This document shows, piece after piece, positions 1 through 9,572 of a stretch of DNA of 64,000 nt. Origin of the DNA: Thioalkalivibrio sp. ALJ21 (GTDB lineage: Bacteria > Pseudomonadota > Gammaproteobacteria > Ectothiorhodospirales > Ectothiorhodospiraceae); assembly GCF_000378605.1 (NCBI RefSeq), contig NZ_KB905156.1, positions 1 to 64,000 of the forward strand. The letters are read 5' to 3'. Position 1 is the first letter of the stretch. Every line of letters starts with the position of its first letter. The position numbers and the translations under genes were made by a program. Below the pieces are notes generated by a model. That model ran no database searches. It saw nothing but the letters and a program-made list of their open reading frames with translations, and was not told the origin of the DNA.

Positions 1-498
1 CCGGTGACGGGCCTGCGCTTCTTTACCGTCTACGGCCCCTGGGGCCGGCCGGACATGGCGCTGTTCCTGTTCACCCGGAAGATCCTGGCGGGCGAGCCGA
101 TCGACGTCTTCAACTACGGACACCACCGCCGCGACTTCACCTACATCGACGACATCGTCGAGGGCGTGATCCGTACGCTGGATCGTCCGGCTCAGCCCAA
201 CCTCGACTGGACCGGCGCCGAGCCCGACTCGGCGACCAGTGCAGCCCCCTATCGGCTGTACAACATCGGGGCCCATCGTCCGGTGGAGTTGATGCACTAC
301 ATCGAGGTGCTGGAAGACTGCCTGGGCTGCAAGGCGGAGAAGAATCTCCTGCCGCTACAGCCGGGCGATGTGCCGGACACCTACGCCGACGTCGAGGCGC
401 TGCGCGCAGACACCGGCTACGAACCGACCACATCGGTCGAGGAGGGCGTCGCCCGCTTCGTCGAGTGGTATCTGGGGTATTACCGGGCAGCCGCCTGA
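1..498 (+). CDS. UDP-glucuronate 4-epimerase-like SDR protein, C-terminal part
   Basis: The gene is cut by the left edge; the frame is open from base 1 and 165 residues are visible. The segment [19 protein letters not shown] followed by [16 protein letters not shown] is typical of the substrate-binding half of CapI/LspL-type UDP-glucuronate 4-epimerases, which make UDP-galacturonate for capsules and O antigens. The Rossmann NAD site and the Tyr-x3-Lys pair lie upstream, outside the window, so activity cannot be judged. Its TGA overlaps the ATG of the next gene (TGATG), which indicates translational coupling. Other nucleotide-sugar epimerases or decarboxylases of the extended SDR family are possible, but the motifs favour a uronate epimerase. 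Confidence 0.85.
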   Translation, partial: PVTGLRFFTVYGPWGRPDMALFLFTRKILAGEPIDVFNYGHHRRDFTYIDDIVEGVIRTLDRPAQPNLDWTGAEPDSATSAAPYRLYNIGAHRPVELMHYIEVLEDCLGCKAEKNLLPLQPGDVPDTYADVEALRADTGYEPTTSVEEGVARFVEWYLGYYRAAA

Positions 499-2333
499 TG
501 GGGGTCTACCGCAAAACGCTGCAGTTGCTCACCCCGGCGGAGAAGCGCCGGGGTGCGCTCGTGCTGGGGCTGATGATGATCATGGCGGTACTGGAGACCG
601 CCGGGGTCGCATCGATCATGCCGTTCCTGTCCGTGCTGGGTAACCCGGAGCTGGTCAACACCAACCCGGTACTGAACCAGCTCTACACGGGGCTCGGCTT
701 CAACTCGGTGGATCAGTTCATCTTTGCCCTGGGTGCGGCGGCCTTCGCGCTGATCCTGTTCTCGGCGGTATTTCGCACACTCACGCACTACGCGATGAAC
801 CGCTTCATCGAGATGCGCCGTCACAGCCTCGGCAAGCGCCTGCTGGAGACCTACCTGCGCCAGCCGTATGCGTTCTTCCTGAACCGTCATAGCGGCGACA
901 TGGCGAAGAGCATCCTGTCCGAGGTCGACCAGTTGGTGCTGAATGTCTTCCGTCCCGGGATCACGATGATCGCCTACCTGGTCGTAACCATCGCCATCGT
1001 GGCACTGCTGATCTTTGTCGATCCGTGGCTCGCGCTGGGGGTCGCGGTCGTAATTGGCGGGGTATATGGCACGATCTTCTTGTTCGTGCGCGGCCTGCTC
1101 GGGCGCATCGGCCGTGATCGCTCGCTCGCCAACAAGGAACGCTTCACGGCCGCCGGCGAGGCCCTCGGCGGCATCAAGGACATCAAGCTGCTGGGTCGCG
1201 AGCATGCGTACCTGTCGCGCTTCGATGCCCCCTCCAAGCGCCAGGCCCGGCACCAGGCGACCAACCAGACCATCTCTCAGGTACCCAAATTCCTGATCGA
1301 GGCGATCGGCTTCGGCGGCATCATCGGGCTCACCCTGATCCTGCTGCATACCCAGGGCGGCACCGGTACGGATGCGCTGGGCGAGATCCTGCCGATCCTC
1401 GGGCTGTACGCCTTTGCCGGCTACCGCCTGCTGCCCGCCGCGCAGCACATCTACGCGGGCCTTGCGAAGCTTCGCTTCGGCGCCGCCGCCGTGGAGAGCG
1501 TGACCGAGGACCTGCGCGAACGCGAGGCCCTGGCGGAGCTGCATCGCCAGGCCCCCCAGCCGCTGGTCCCGCAGAAGACCATCGCTCTCGAGGGCATCGA
1601 GTTCACCTATCCAGGCGGCCACCGCCCCGCGCTGCAGTCCATCAACCTGGAGATCCCGGTCGGCACATCGGTCGGGATCATCGGCACCACCGGCTCCGGC
1701 AAGACCACGCTGGTCGACGTCCTGCTGGGCCTGTTGCGCCCGACCGAGGGCGCCATCCTGGTGGATGGCCAGCCGGTCACGGATGCCAACCTGCGCGCCT
1801 GGCAGCAGTCCCTGGGCTACGTCCCCCAGGACATCTTCCTGACCGACTCGACCGTGGCCGAAAACATCGCGCTGGGGATTCCCGCCGCGCAGATCGACCA
1901 CGATCGCGTCGAGCGCTGCGCGCGCATGGCACAGGTGCATGACTTCATCGTTCAGGACATGCCGGAGCAGTACGCCACGATGGTAGGCGAGCGTGGCGTG
2001 CGCCTGTCCGGGGGCCAGCGCCAGCGCATCGGGATCGCCCGCGCCCTCTACCACGACCCCGACGTCCTGGTGTTCGACGAGGCCACCAGTGCCCTGGACA
2101 CCGCAACCGAACGCGCCGTGATGGAGGCGATCGAGTCCCTGTCACGCAGCAAGACCATCATCCTGATCGCGCACCGCCTGAGTACCGTGCGCGCCTGCGA
2201 TCAGGTCGCCCACCTGGAACGGGGATCGTTCGCCTCCGTTGGCCGCTTCGACGAGCTGGTCACTCACACCGAGGCAGATAACCCCCAGGTCCAGTCCGTC
2301 CCCGGCCCTGCGGCCTCCGGCACCCATGGCTGA
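498..2333 (+). CDS. ABC transporter with fused membrane and ATPase domains, flippase type
   Basis: 611 residues. The N-terminal half holds about six membrane helices. The C-terminal ATPase has a Walker A GTTGSGKTT near residue 396, an LSGGQ signature near 504, a Walker B LVFDEATSALD near 525 and an IAHRLSTV H-loop. The architecture matches homodimeric exporters such as PglK and MsbA, which flip lipid-linked sugars or lipid A across the inner membrane. In this polysaccharide locus a role in flipping the undecaprenyl-linked product is most likely. I chose the ATG at 498 because it overlaps the preceding stop codon; an in-frame upstream start at 465 would lie inside the epimerase. No msbA is seen next to lpxK further along, so a lipid A role cannot be excluded. 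Confidence 0.88.
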   Translation: MGVYRKTLQLLTPAEKRRGALVLGLMMIMAVLETAGVASIMPFLSVLGNPELVNTNPVLNQLYTGLGFNSVDQFIFALGAAAFALILFSAVFRTLTHYAMNRFIEMRRHSLGKRLLETYLRQPYAFFLNRHSGDMAKSILSEVDQLVLNVFRPGITMIAYLVVTIAIVALLIFVDPWLALGVAVVIGGVYGTIFLFVRGLLGRIGRDRSLANKERFTAAGEALGGIKDIKLLGREHAYLSRFDAPSKRQARHQATNQTISQVPKFLIEAIGFGGIIGLTLILLHTQGGTGTDALGEILPILGLYAFAGYRLLPAAQHIYAGLAKLRFGAAAVESVTEDLREREALAELHRQAPQPLVPQKTIALEGIEFTYPGGHRPALQSINLEIPVGTSVGIIGTTGSGKTTLVDVLLGLLRPTEGAILVDGQPVTDANLRAWQQSLGYVPQDIFLTDSTVAENIALGIPAAQIDHDRVERCARMAQVHDFIVQDMPEQYATMVGERGVRLSGGQRQRIGIARALYHDPDVLVFDEATSALDTATERAVMEAIESLSRSKTIILIAHRLSTVRACDQVAHLERGSFASVGRFDELVTHTEADNPQVQSVPGPAASGTHG

Positions 2334-2367
2334 ACCCGCCGTGTCGACACCACACGAGGAGTTGCCC

Positions 2368-3453
2368 GTGACGCACGTTCAATCCCAGCCGCTGCAGATC
2401 AAGAACAGCGGCCGCATCGCCCGCACCATTGCGCGCGCCGTCCATCTGCGCCACCTGCAAAAGTCGCGCAAGATCGCCATCCAGTGGCGCGAGAAGCTGA
2501 TCCGCGCCCACGGCGAGTCTGCGGTCACGCGCCCGGTCCTGCAGCGGATCAAGCGCTATGCGACCGACACCTACGGGAGCGAGTCCTGGTGGCCATGGCT
2601 GGCCGCCTACACCGAGGTGCGGCGCGAGTTCGTCGAGGGGTGGATCGGCGACGATTACTACACCGAACACCTGAACCCGCTCTGGAACCGGCAGGACATC
2701 CGCCGCCTGAGCGGACTCAAGACCATGGATTCGCGCCTGTTCCCGGACAGCGTCGTGCCCCCGGTCTTCGTGCGCGTGGGTGGCCAGTACCTGGATGCCC
2801 AGGGGACGCCAGAGCCGCTGGAAACCGCCCTCTCCCGGCTCGAGGCCGGCAAGACCTATGTGATCAAGCCCGACGAGGGACGCCAGGGCCTCGGCGTGAC
2901 CTTCACGACTACCGAGCAGGTGGCCGAAGAACTCGGCAAGGTCCCCGGAAACTGTATCGTGCAGCCCCTGATCGAGCAGCATCCCGATATCGCGCGGATC
3001 AACGCCAGCTCGGTCAATACGCTGCGGGTTCTGACCTTCCTCGATCCGGAATCCGGGGAACTGCGCATCCTGAACCATTTCCTCCGCCTGGGCCGCGAGG
3101 GGCAGCGCACCGACAACGTCTCCACCGGTGGCTACTTCGTCGGTGTCGATGGTGAGGGCTGGCTGGACGGCCACCTGCGCGACCCGGTCTGCGTCAGCAT
3201 CGGCTCGGTCCACCCCGACAGCGGCGTGGACGTAAAGGACTGCCGGATCCCCAACTTCGGCGCGGTACGCGAGCTGTGCCTGAATGCCCATCGCCGCATC
3301 CCCTATCTGCGCTTCATTGGCTGGGACGTCTGCATTCAGGCCAGCGGCGAGCCCGTAATCCTCGAGTGGAATGCGGAGCAGGTGGCCTGGTCGCGCAACG
3401 AGTCCTGCTTCGGACCCTTGCTGCCCTCGGTCCCGCGCGGCTATCCGCGCTGA
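2368..3453 (+). CDS. Sugar-transfer-associated ATP-grasp protein
   Basis: 361 residues. The stretch YVIKPDEGRQGLGVTF (about residues 163-178) looks like the ATP-grasp nucleotide-binding strand and loop. INASSVNTLRVLTFLD and the C-terminal VILEWNAEQVAWSRN look like the metal and substrate side of the fold. ATP-grasp enzymes join a carboxylate to an amine or thiol through an acyl phosphate, and this subgroup is usually found among glycosyltransferase genes. A GAGGAG Shine-Dalgarno sequence sits 7 bases before GTG 2368, so I prefer this start. An ATG at 2326, overlapping the ABC gene, is the alternative. The next gene is a QueC-like protein. The substrate is unknown. Confidence 0.8.
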   Translation: MTHVQSQPLQIKNSGRIARTIARAVHLRHLQKSRKIAIQWREKLIRAHGESAVTRPVLQRIKRYATDTYGSESWWPWLAAYTEVRREFVEGWIGDDYYTEHLNPLWNRQDIRRLSGLKTMDSRLFPDSVVPPVFVRVGGQYLDAQGTPEPLETALSRLEAGKTYVIKPDEGRQGLGVTFTTTEQVAEELGKVPGNCIVQPLIEQHPDIARINASSVNTLRVLTFLDPESGELRILNHFLRLGREGQRTDNVSTGGYFVGVDGEGWLDGHLRDPVCVSIGSVHPDSGVDVKDCRIPNFGAVRELCLNAHRRIPYLRFIGWDVCIQASGEPVILEWNAEQVAWSRNESCFGPLLPSVPRGYPR

Positions 3454-3479
3454 TACGCCACTGCCATCAGGAGAACGAC

Positions 3480-4199
3480 ATGAACACGATCAAACTGCTG
3501 TGGACCGGTGGCTGGGACTCCAGCTACCGCCTGCTGGACTTGGCGCTTTATCGCAACCGCAAGGTACAGCCGATCTACGTGCTGGACCCGCGCCGGAAAT
3601 CCTATGTGTACGAGTTGCGGGCCATGGCCAACATCCGTGCGGGCATCGAGGCGCGGGCGGAGGCCCGCGGGCGCGTGGCGCCGGTTCGTGTCTATCTGCG
3701 CAGCGACATCCTCGAGGACCCGAACATCACCGAGCTCTACCAGCGCCTGGCGAGCGAGGTGCATGTGGGTACCCAGTACGACTGGCTCGCCCGCCTGTGC
3801 GAACAGGAAGGCCTGCGCGACCTGGAACTGTCGCTCACCGGCCACGAGGCCGGCACCGAGTTGCAGGAACGTCTGTTCCGCAACCCGCAGTACGGCGATT
3901 TTCGCTTCCGCGAGGACGACTTCGCCTGGGAGCTGTTCCAGTACTACCGCTTCCCGTTGCTGTCGGTGACGAAGGAGGCGATGAAGTACGACGCCGAGGC
4001 CAAGGGCTTCCTGCCGCTGCTGGAGCAGTCGTGGTTCTGCCACTCGCCGATCCTCGGCCAGCCCTGCGGTCACTGTCAGCCCTGCCGCTTCTCGCGCGAG
4101 TCGCGGCGCACGATCCAGTATTCGCGTCTGGGTCCGTTCCTGGAGCTGGCCCGCCGGGCGCGGTCCAGCCTGCGCTCGACGCGCACCGCCAGCGCCTGA
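3480..4199 (+). CDS. QueC-like PP-loop ATPase of the polysaccharide locus
   Basis: 239 residues. TGGWDSS at residues 9-15 is the PP-loop, equivalent to SGGxDS of QueC. Cys187, Cys196, Cys199 and Cys202 form a C-x8-C-x2-C-x2-C cluster like the zinc site of QueC, which adenylates a carboxylate and converts it to amide and then nitrile. The protein is otherwise divergent, and the genome has a canonical queC at 59169, so this copy probably does not serve queuosine synthesis. CAGGAG precedes the ATG at 3480. It sits 26 bases after the ATP-grasp gene and 12 bases before a CapK-like gene. I infer an ATP-dependent amidation or similar change of a sugar acid; this is not demonstrated. Confidence 0.72.
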   Translation: MNTIKLLWTGGWDSSYRLLDLALYRNRKVQPIYVLDPRRKSYVYELRAMANIRAGIEARAEARGRVAPVRVYLRSDILEDPNITELYQRLASEVHVGTQYDWLARLCEQEGLRDLELSLTGHEAGTELQERLFRNPQYGDFRFREDDFAWELFQYYRFPLLSVTKEAMKYDAEAKGFLPLLEQSWFCHSPILGQPCGHCQPCRFSRESRRTIQYSRLGPFLELARRARSSLRSTRTASA

Positions 4200-4211
4200 G
4201 GCACAACCGTC

Positions 4212-5549
4212 ATGTCCCTGGCCTTTGGTGCCCTCCTCCCCTGGCTCTCCGGCCCACGCGAATATGCCGCGCTGCGCCGGGCGGAGCGGCTGCCCCTGCC
4301 CGCCCTGCAGCGCCTGCAGGCCGAGCGGCTCGCGCGCCTACTGGTACAGGCACGCGACGACGTGCCGTACTACCGGGAAATCCTGCCAGATGCGGACACC
4401 ATCGCCGCCGATCCGCTGGCCACCCTGCTGTCGCTGCCCATCCTCGACAAGGACACCATCCGTCGCGAGGGCGAGCGCCTGTGCGCACAGCGGCCCCGAC
4501 CCGGGCTGCGGCGCAACACCTCGGGGGGATCCACCGGCGAGCCGGCCACGTTCTACCAGGACACCGCCTATCGCCGCTGGGGCCGCGCCACCAAGGCCCT
4601 GTTCGACGGCTGGACCGGCTACCGCCCGGGGCAGCCCAAGGCCGTGCTGTGGGCGGCTTCACGCGACCTGACGGCACCCCGGGGCACCCGCCGCCTCGCC
4701 GAACGCCTGAAGAATCGCACCCTGCTGAACGCCTACCGCATGGACCCGGAGACGATGGATGCGCACCTCGAGCAGTTGCGCGCCGCGCCGCCCAGCCAGT
4801 TGCAGATCTACGCGGAGAGTGGCCACGAACTCGCCCGGCATGCCCTGCGCCGGGGAGTCCGTGTGCCGGGTATCGGCAGTGTGCTGAGTTCGGCCGGCAC
4901 CCTCTTTCCCGACATGCGCGAGACCATCGAGAAGGCCTTCGATGCCCCCGTGTTCAACCGCTACGGCTCGCGCGAGGTGGGTGACATCGCCTGCGAATGC
5001 GAGCGCCACCGCGGGCTGCACGTCAACCCGCTGACCCAGTACCTGGAGATCCTCGACGACGACGGCCGTCCGACGCCACCCGGCATCCCCGGACGGGTCG
5101 TGGTCACCTCGCTGACGAACTACAGCATGCCCCTGCTGCGCTATGCGATCGGCGACCTGGCCAGCTGGTCCGGCGAGGCCTGCGACTGCGGGCGGGAATG
5201 GCCGCTGCTGGAGGGGGTATGGGGACGCGTGACCGACCATATCCGCGGCACCAGCGGTGCCGTGGTATTCGGCGGGTGGCTGCGCCAGTTGCTGTACCCG
5301 GAAGACTGGATCGGACAGTACCAGTGGGTCCAGCACGCGGAAGATCATATCCGCCTGCGCCTGATCCCCATCGATCGTGCCCCGCAGGGCGAGCGAGAAC
5401 AGCGTCTGCAGGCGCGCCTGGAGCCCGAGATCCGCGAACAACTCGGCGCGGGCACACGCCTGGATATCGATCGCGTGGACGCGATCCCGCCGTCGCCCAG
5501 CGGCAAGCACCTGCATGTGATCAGCGAGTTGCAGGAGAACCGACGGTGA
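4212..5549 (+). CDS. CapK / phenylacetate-CoA ligase-like adenylate-forming protein
   Basis: 445 residues. The AMP-binding P-loop NTSGGSTGEPATFY lies near residue 102, and a second core motif NRYGSREVGDIACECE near residue 248, followed by a Cys-rich turn (CDCGREW). These fit the PaaK/CapK branch of the ANL superfamily. Members activate a carboxylic acid as acyl-AMP and pass it to a thiol or amine; in capsule clusters they are thought to attach acyl or amino-acid groups. It follows the ATP-grasp and QueC-like genes closely, and its TGA overlaps the GTG start of the next glycosyltransferase. No carrier protein gene is visible nearby. The acid activated is unknown. Confidence 0.8.
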   Translation: MSLAFGALLPWLSGPREYAALRRAERLPLPALQRLQAERLARLLVQARDDVPYYREILPDADTIAADPLATLLSLPILDKDTIRREGERLCAQRPRPGLRRNTSGGSTGEPATFYQDTAYRRWGRATKALFDGWTGYRPGQPKAVLWAASRDLTAPRGTRRLAERLKNRTLLNAYRMDPETMDAHLEQLRAAPPSQLQIYAESGHELARHALRRGVRVPGIGSVLSSAGTLFPDMRETIEKAFDAPVFNRYGSREVGDIACECERHRGLHVNPLTQYLEILDDDGRPTPPGIPGRVVVTSLTNYSMPLLRYAIGDLASWSGEACDCGREWPLLEGVWGRVTDHIRGTSGAVVFGGWLRQLLYPEDWIGQYQWVQHAEDHIRLRLIPIDRAPQGEREQRLQARLEPEIREQLGAGTRLDIDRVDAIPPSPSGKHLHVISELQENRR

Positions 5550-6682
5550 AGATCCTGCACGTGATCAACGGGCTCGGCCAGGGCGGCGCGGAGCGCCAGC
5601 TGGGCAACCTGCTGCGCGCGGCACCGGACGCCGGTGCCGTGTTCGCGCTCAAGGAACCCGGGGTGATGGCCGGCGACATCCGGGCGCAGGGTATCCCGGT
5701 CTATACCGGGCGACTGCGCAACCCGCTCTCCACGGGATGGATCGCCGCCCTGCGCCGCGCGCTGGCCGCCTATCAACCCGATGGCGTGATGGGCTGGATG
5801 TACCACGGCAACCTGGCGGCCTCGCTGACCCAACGCCTCGGGCATCAGGGCCCGGTGTTCTGGAACGTGCGCCACTCGTTGCATGACCTGGCGCACGAGA
5901 AACGCGGGACCCGCTGGGTGATCCGCACCGGCGCCTGGCTGTCGCGGTATCCGGCCCGCATCGTCTACAACAGCGCCACCGCCGCCGCGCAGCACGAGGC
6001 GCTGGGATTCTCCGCGGATCGTCGCGTGGTCCTGCCCAACGGCTTTGACCTGGCGCGTTTCCATCCGGCGCCGGACGCCGCCCCCGGGCTGCGCACCCAA
6101 CTGGGTATCGGGGCGGATACCTGGCTGCTGGGCATGGTCGGGCGCGCCCACGCAATGAAGAACCATGCCGGACTGGTGGCCGCCCTGGCGCACCTGGTCC
6201 GGGGTGGAGCCGACGTGCACTGTGTAATGGTGGGCACCGGGGTGTCCGCAGATGACAACCCGCTGGCCCAGGCCATCCGCGAACACGGGATGGACCGGCA
6301 TGTCACGCTGCTGCCGCCCACCCCCGAACCCGAGGCCCTCTACCCGGGCCTGGACCTGCTGGTGCTGCCCTCGCGCTGGGGCGAGGGCTTCCCCAATGTC
6401 GTGGGCGAGGCCATGGCCTGCGGCAGACCGGCCGTGGTCACGGATATCGGCGATGCCGCCCGCGTGGTCGGGTCCACCGGCTTTGTCGCCGCCAGCCCCG
6501 AGCCGCAGGATCTGGCGGACGCCATTGCCCGGGCCATCGGCCAGGGCCGTGAGCGCCTGCACGCGCTGGGTGGCGAGGCCCGTGCACGCATGGAATCGCA
6601 TTACGCCCTCGAGGCCGTGGCCGCGCGCTACCAGACCGTGTTCCGGGATGCGATGGCCGATACCGCGCCCGTCTCGCCATGA
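5546..6682 (+). CDS. Glycosyltransferase family 4
   Basis: 378 residues with a GT-B layout. It begins with KILHVINGLGQGGAERQLGN, the glycine-rich acceptor-side loop of GT4 enzymes. The donor-side E-x7-E motif lies in GEGFPNVVGEAMACGRPAV near residue 278. Such enzymes transfer a sugar from a nucleotide donor with retention at the cytoplasmic face of the membrane. The GTG start overlaps the previous stop (GTGA) and has CAGGAG upstream. It overlaps the next gene by ATGA. Donor and acceptor cannot be read from the sequence. Confidence 0.88.
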   Translation: MKILHVINGLGQGGAERQLGNLLRAAPDAGAVFALKEPGVMAGDIRAQGIPVYTGRLRNPLSTGWIAALRRALAAYQPDGVMGWMYHGNLAASLTQRLGHQGPVFWNVRHSLHDLAHEKRGTRWVIRTGAWLSRYPARIVYNSATAAAQHEALGFSADRRVVLPNGFDLARFHPAPDAAPGLRTQLGIGADTWLLGMVGRAHAMKNHAGLVAALAHLVRGGADVHCVMVGTGVSADDNPLAQAIREHGMDRHVTLLPPTPEPEALYPGLDLLVLPSRWGEGFPNVVGEAMACGRPAVVTDIGDAARVVGSTGFVAASPEPQDLADAIARAIGQGRERLHALGGEARARMESHYALEAVAARYQTVFRDAMADTAPVSP

Positions 6683-8025
6683 GCTATACATCGATCCCGT
6701 TTACGACGATGGAGCTGCTGCTGTCGGCCAGCTTCCTGATGGTGGTGCTGGTCGCCGTGCTGTGGACCGGGGCCAGGCGCGAGGGCTATCTGTGGCCCCT
6801 GCTGGCGGCCCTGCTGGCCCGCATCGGGGCGGCGCTGGTACAGCGCTTCCTGTTTCCCCTGCCTCAGGGTGGCGCCGATGCGATCAGCTTCGAGCGCCGG
6901 GCCTGGTTCTGGGCCCAGAACGGCTGCGGCAATCTCGGCGACCACTTCAGCATGGGCAGCTCGTACCTGCACAGCTGGCTGATCGCGAACGTCTACGCAT
7001 GTGCCGACCGCGCCCCCCTGGCCTTCCAGGCCGTGAACATCGCCCTGGGCATGCTGACGGTCTATCTGATTGCGCGCATCGCCGAGCAGCTCTGGGATCG
7101 CCAGGCCGCCGTGCGTGCAGCCTGGATCGCCGCATTGTTCCCGATCCTGATCGTGAACGCGGCCGTGCCACTGCGCGAGGTCTGGTTCACCGCCTTCTTC
7201 CTGCTGGGCGTGCTCTGGCTGGTGCGCTGGGTTCAGAGTCAGCGCACCGGTTTCCTGGTGGCCGCCGTCGGGGTCCTGCTGGGTGCGGCGGTCGTGCATG
7301 GCGCGGCGGTGTTTGCGATCGCGGGCATCGCGGTCGTGCTGGTCGGCTGGTCGATCAAGGAATTCCTGCGCGGCTCGGATCTGGGCCACCTGCGCCCCGG
7401 CCTGCTGCTCGGCGGCATGCTGCTCGGCACAGCCGGGGTCCTCGGATTCGTGGTGATGGACGAGATGCGCTTCTCGTCGATCGGGCAGCTGGGCGACGTG
7501 ATGGAACAGACCGAGACGCTGGACCAGCGGGCCGAGCGCAGCGCCCGCGGCGGGGCGGCCTACCCGTCCTTTTTGATCCCGTCCAATGACCTACAGGCAC
7601 TGCTCCTGACCCCGGTCCGGGTGGGCTATTTGCTGTTCGGCCCTCCGCTGTGGGAGGTGCGCTCGCCCGTCCATCTGATCGGCATGGCAGAGGGTCTGTT
7701 CTATCTGGCGCTGGTCCTGCTGCTGGCGGTGTATCGCCGGCACTGGTGGCATCGCTCGGACTTCCGCGTGCTGGTCGTGGTGTTCATCGTGCTGGCGATC
7801 ATCTTCGCCTGGGGCACCAGCAACTTCGGGACCGCTGCCCGCCATCGCGCCAAGTTCCTCGGGATCCTGATCGCCCTGGCGGCGGGCCTGGCCGGGCGCC
7901 GCCTGTGGCGCTGGGAACGACTGCGACGCCTTGGCGCCAGTCGCTCGTCAGGCCCGAACAGCACCACGGACCCACCGGAGACTTCCGGCGCGGAGTTGCC
8001 GCAACCGCGGCGTGCCGCGCCCTGA
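6679..8025 (+). CDS. Multi-pass membrane protein, GT39/GT-C-like
   Basis: 448 residues with roughly ten hydrophobic segments spread along the whole length and a charged, Pro/Ser-rich tail. The segment [14 protein letters not shown] before the last helix resembles the TAxRHR motif common in large polytopic proteins of exopolysaccharide clusters. Some of these are GT-C glycosyltransferases and others are polymerase-like proteins. The start overlaps the GT4 gene (ATGA), so the genes are coupled. It may be the polymerase or a lipid-linked glycosyltransferase of the locus; no classic Wzy signature was recognised, so the function is left open. Confidence 0.7.
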   Translation: MSYTSIPFTTMELLLSASFLMVVLVAVLWTGARREGYLWPLLAALLARIGAALVQRFLFPLPQGGADAISFERRAWFWAQNGCGNLGDHFSMGSSYLHSWLIANVYACADRAPLAFQAVNIALGMLTVYLIARIAEQLWDRQAAVRAAWIAALFPILIVNAAVPLREVWFTAFFLLGVLWLVRWVQSQRTGFLVAAVGVLLGAAVVHGAAVFAIAGIAVVLVGWSIKEFLRGSDLGHLRPGLLLGGMLLGTAGVLGFVVMDEMRFSSIGQLGDVMEQTETLDQRAERSARGGAAYPSFLIPSNDLQALLLTPVRVGYLLFGPPLWEVRSPVHLIGMAEGLFYLALVLLLAVYRRHWWHRSDFRVLVVVFIVLAIIFAWGTSNFGTAARHRAKFLGILIALAAGLAGRRLWRWERLRRLGASRSSGPNSTTDPPETSGAELPQPRRAAP

Positions 8026-8099
8026 TCGGCCGCGCGCGACGCGCGCGCACCTGCCCCGTTCCCGGGGCCATTACCAACATTCACACAGGAGATTGGAAG

Positions 8100-9389
8100 A
8101 TGGCGGAATTTGCGGCACCGGACGCCCCGCGTCTGGCCATAATTGGTCTAGGTTATGTCGGCCTGCCCCTGGCAGCCGAGTTCGGACGGGTCCTGCCCAC
8201 GCTGGGCTTCGATATCGATACGGGCCGCGTCGAGGAACTGCGCGAGGGACACGACCGCACACGCGAGGTCTCCCGCGAGGAACTCGCCGCCGCCGAGCAT
8301 CTGGAACTGACCGCCGACCTGGAGCGACTGCAGGACTGCAACGTGTTCATCGTGACGGTGCCCACCCCGATCGATGCCCACCGGCGCCCGGACCTGGGCC
8401 CGCTGCTGGCGGCCAGCCGCACGGTGGGTCGCGCCCTTAAACCAGGGGACGTGGTGATCTACGAGTCCACCGTCTACCCCGGCGCGACCGAGGAAGACTG
8501 TGCCCCGGTGCTGGCCCGCGAATCCGGCCTGGAACTGAACCAGGATTTCTTCCTCGGCTACAGCCCGGAGCGGGTCAACCCCGGCGACAAGGAACATCGC
8601 ATCCCCGATATCGTCAAGGTCACCTCGGGCTCGACCCCCGAGGTCGCGACCTTCGTCAACGCGCTGTACGCCCGCATCATCCGTGCCGGCACCCATCCGG
8701 CCCCCAGCATTCGCGTGGCCGAAGCGGCCAAGGTGATCGAGAACACCCAGCGCGACGTGAATATCGCGCTGATCAACGAACTCGCGATGCTGTTCGAACG
8801 ACTCGATCTCGATACCGAGGCCGTGCTGGCCGCAGCCGGGACCAAGTGGAACTTCCTGCCGTTTCGACCCGGCCTGGTGGGCGGGCACTGCATCGGCGTC
8901 GACCCGTACTACCTGACGCACAAGGCACAGGCCGCCAACTACCACCCGGAGATGATCCTTGCCGGACGCCGCACCAACGACGGCATGGGCGGCTACATCG
9001 CGGACCGCACGATCAAGGCCATGATCCGCAAGGGATTCCCGGTCGTGGGATCGCGCGTCCTGGTGATGGGACTGGCGTTCAAGGAGAATTGCCCGGATCT
9101 GCGCAATACGCGCGTCGTGGACATCATCCATGACCTGCACGGCTACAACGCCGAAGTCGATGTCTGGGACCCCTGGGTGGATACCGCCGAGGCCCGTCAC
9201 GAGTATGGCCTGGACCTGCTGAGCGAGTCGCCGAAGCAGGGCGAGTACGACGCCATCATCCTTGCGGTCCCGCACCACGAGTTCGTCGAACTCGGGGCCC
9301 AGGGCCTGCAGAAGTTCGGGCGCGAGCGCGCGGTCATCTTCGACGTGAAATCCGTCCTCCCACCCGAGGCGAGTGACCTGCGTCTATAA
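8100..9389 (+). CDS. UDP-N-acetylhexosamine 6-dehydrogenase, TviB/WbpA type
   Basis: 429 residues. The N-terminal NAD fold has [15 protein letters not shown]. The catalytic cysteine is in [19 protein letters not shown] (about residue 263). The C-terminal UDP-binding domain has [18 protein letters not shown]. It oxidises the C6 hydroxyl of UDP-GlcNAc or UDP-GalNAc in two NAD-dependent steps to the uronic acid. The pattern resembles VipA/TviB and WbpA more than Ugd. GGAGATTGG precedes the ATG at 8100. With the epimerase at the left edge, it means the locus probably makes acidic sugars, possible substrates for the amide-forming enzymes nearby. Confidence 0.9.
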   Translation: MAEFAAPDAPRLAIIGLGYVGLPLAAEFGRVLPTLGFDIDTGRVEELREGHDRTREVSREELAAAEHLELTADLERLQDCNVFIVTVPTPIDAHRRPDLGPLLAASRTVGRALKPGDVVIYESTVYPGATEEDCAPVLARESGLELNQDFFLGYSPERVNPGDKEHRIPDIVKVTSGSTPEVATFVNALYARIIRAGTHPAPSIRVAEAAKVIENTQRDVNIALINELAMLFERLDLDTEAVLAAAGTKWNFLPFRPGLVGGHCIGVDPYYLTHKAQAANYHPEMILAGRRTNDGMGGYIADRTIKAMIRKGFPVVGSRVLVMGLAFKENCPDLRNTRVVDIIHDLHGYNAEVDVWDPWVDTAEARHEYGLDLLSESPKQGEYDAIILAVPHHEFVELGAQGLQKFGRERAVIFDVKSVLPPEASDLRL

Positions 9390-9419
9390 ACCGGCCATCC
9401 CCCTTGAGCCGGTCTGCCT

Positions 9420-9455
9420 TTTCGGGGTGTCTCGCACACTTTGAGCACCCCGAAA
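9420..9455 (+). terminator. Hairpin after the sugar dehydrogenase gene
   Basis: A perfect 10-bp inverted repeat, TTTCGGGGTG at 9420-9429 and CACCCCGAAA at 9446-9455, lies in the 183-base gap before the next glycosyltransferase. There is no long T-run after it, so it may be a weak terminator or an mRNA-stability structure. The rest of the gap (9456-9572) shows no clear signal apart from the GGAG ribosome site. Confidence 0.5.
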
Positions 9456-9572
9456 CATAGCGATAAATCATTGTCCTGTTTACCTTTTGTACCCATGCAC
9501 AAGGACTTCCGAGAGACCTCTCCAGCGTAGGCGGAGACCACCCGGCACCTCTTGGGAACAGGAGCAACAGAC

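Noticed and set aside
3480-4199. Annotation as queC
   Set aside because: The motifs are shared, but the protein is divergent and a canonical queC is present in the tol-pal/que run.
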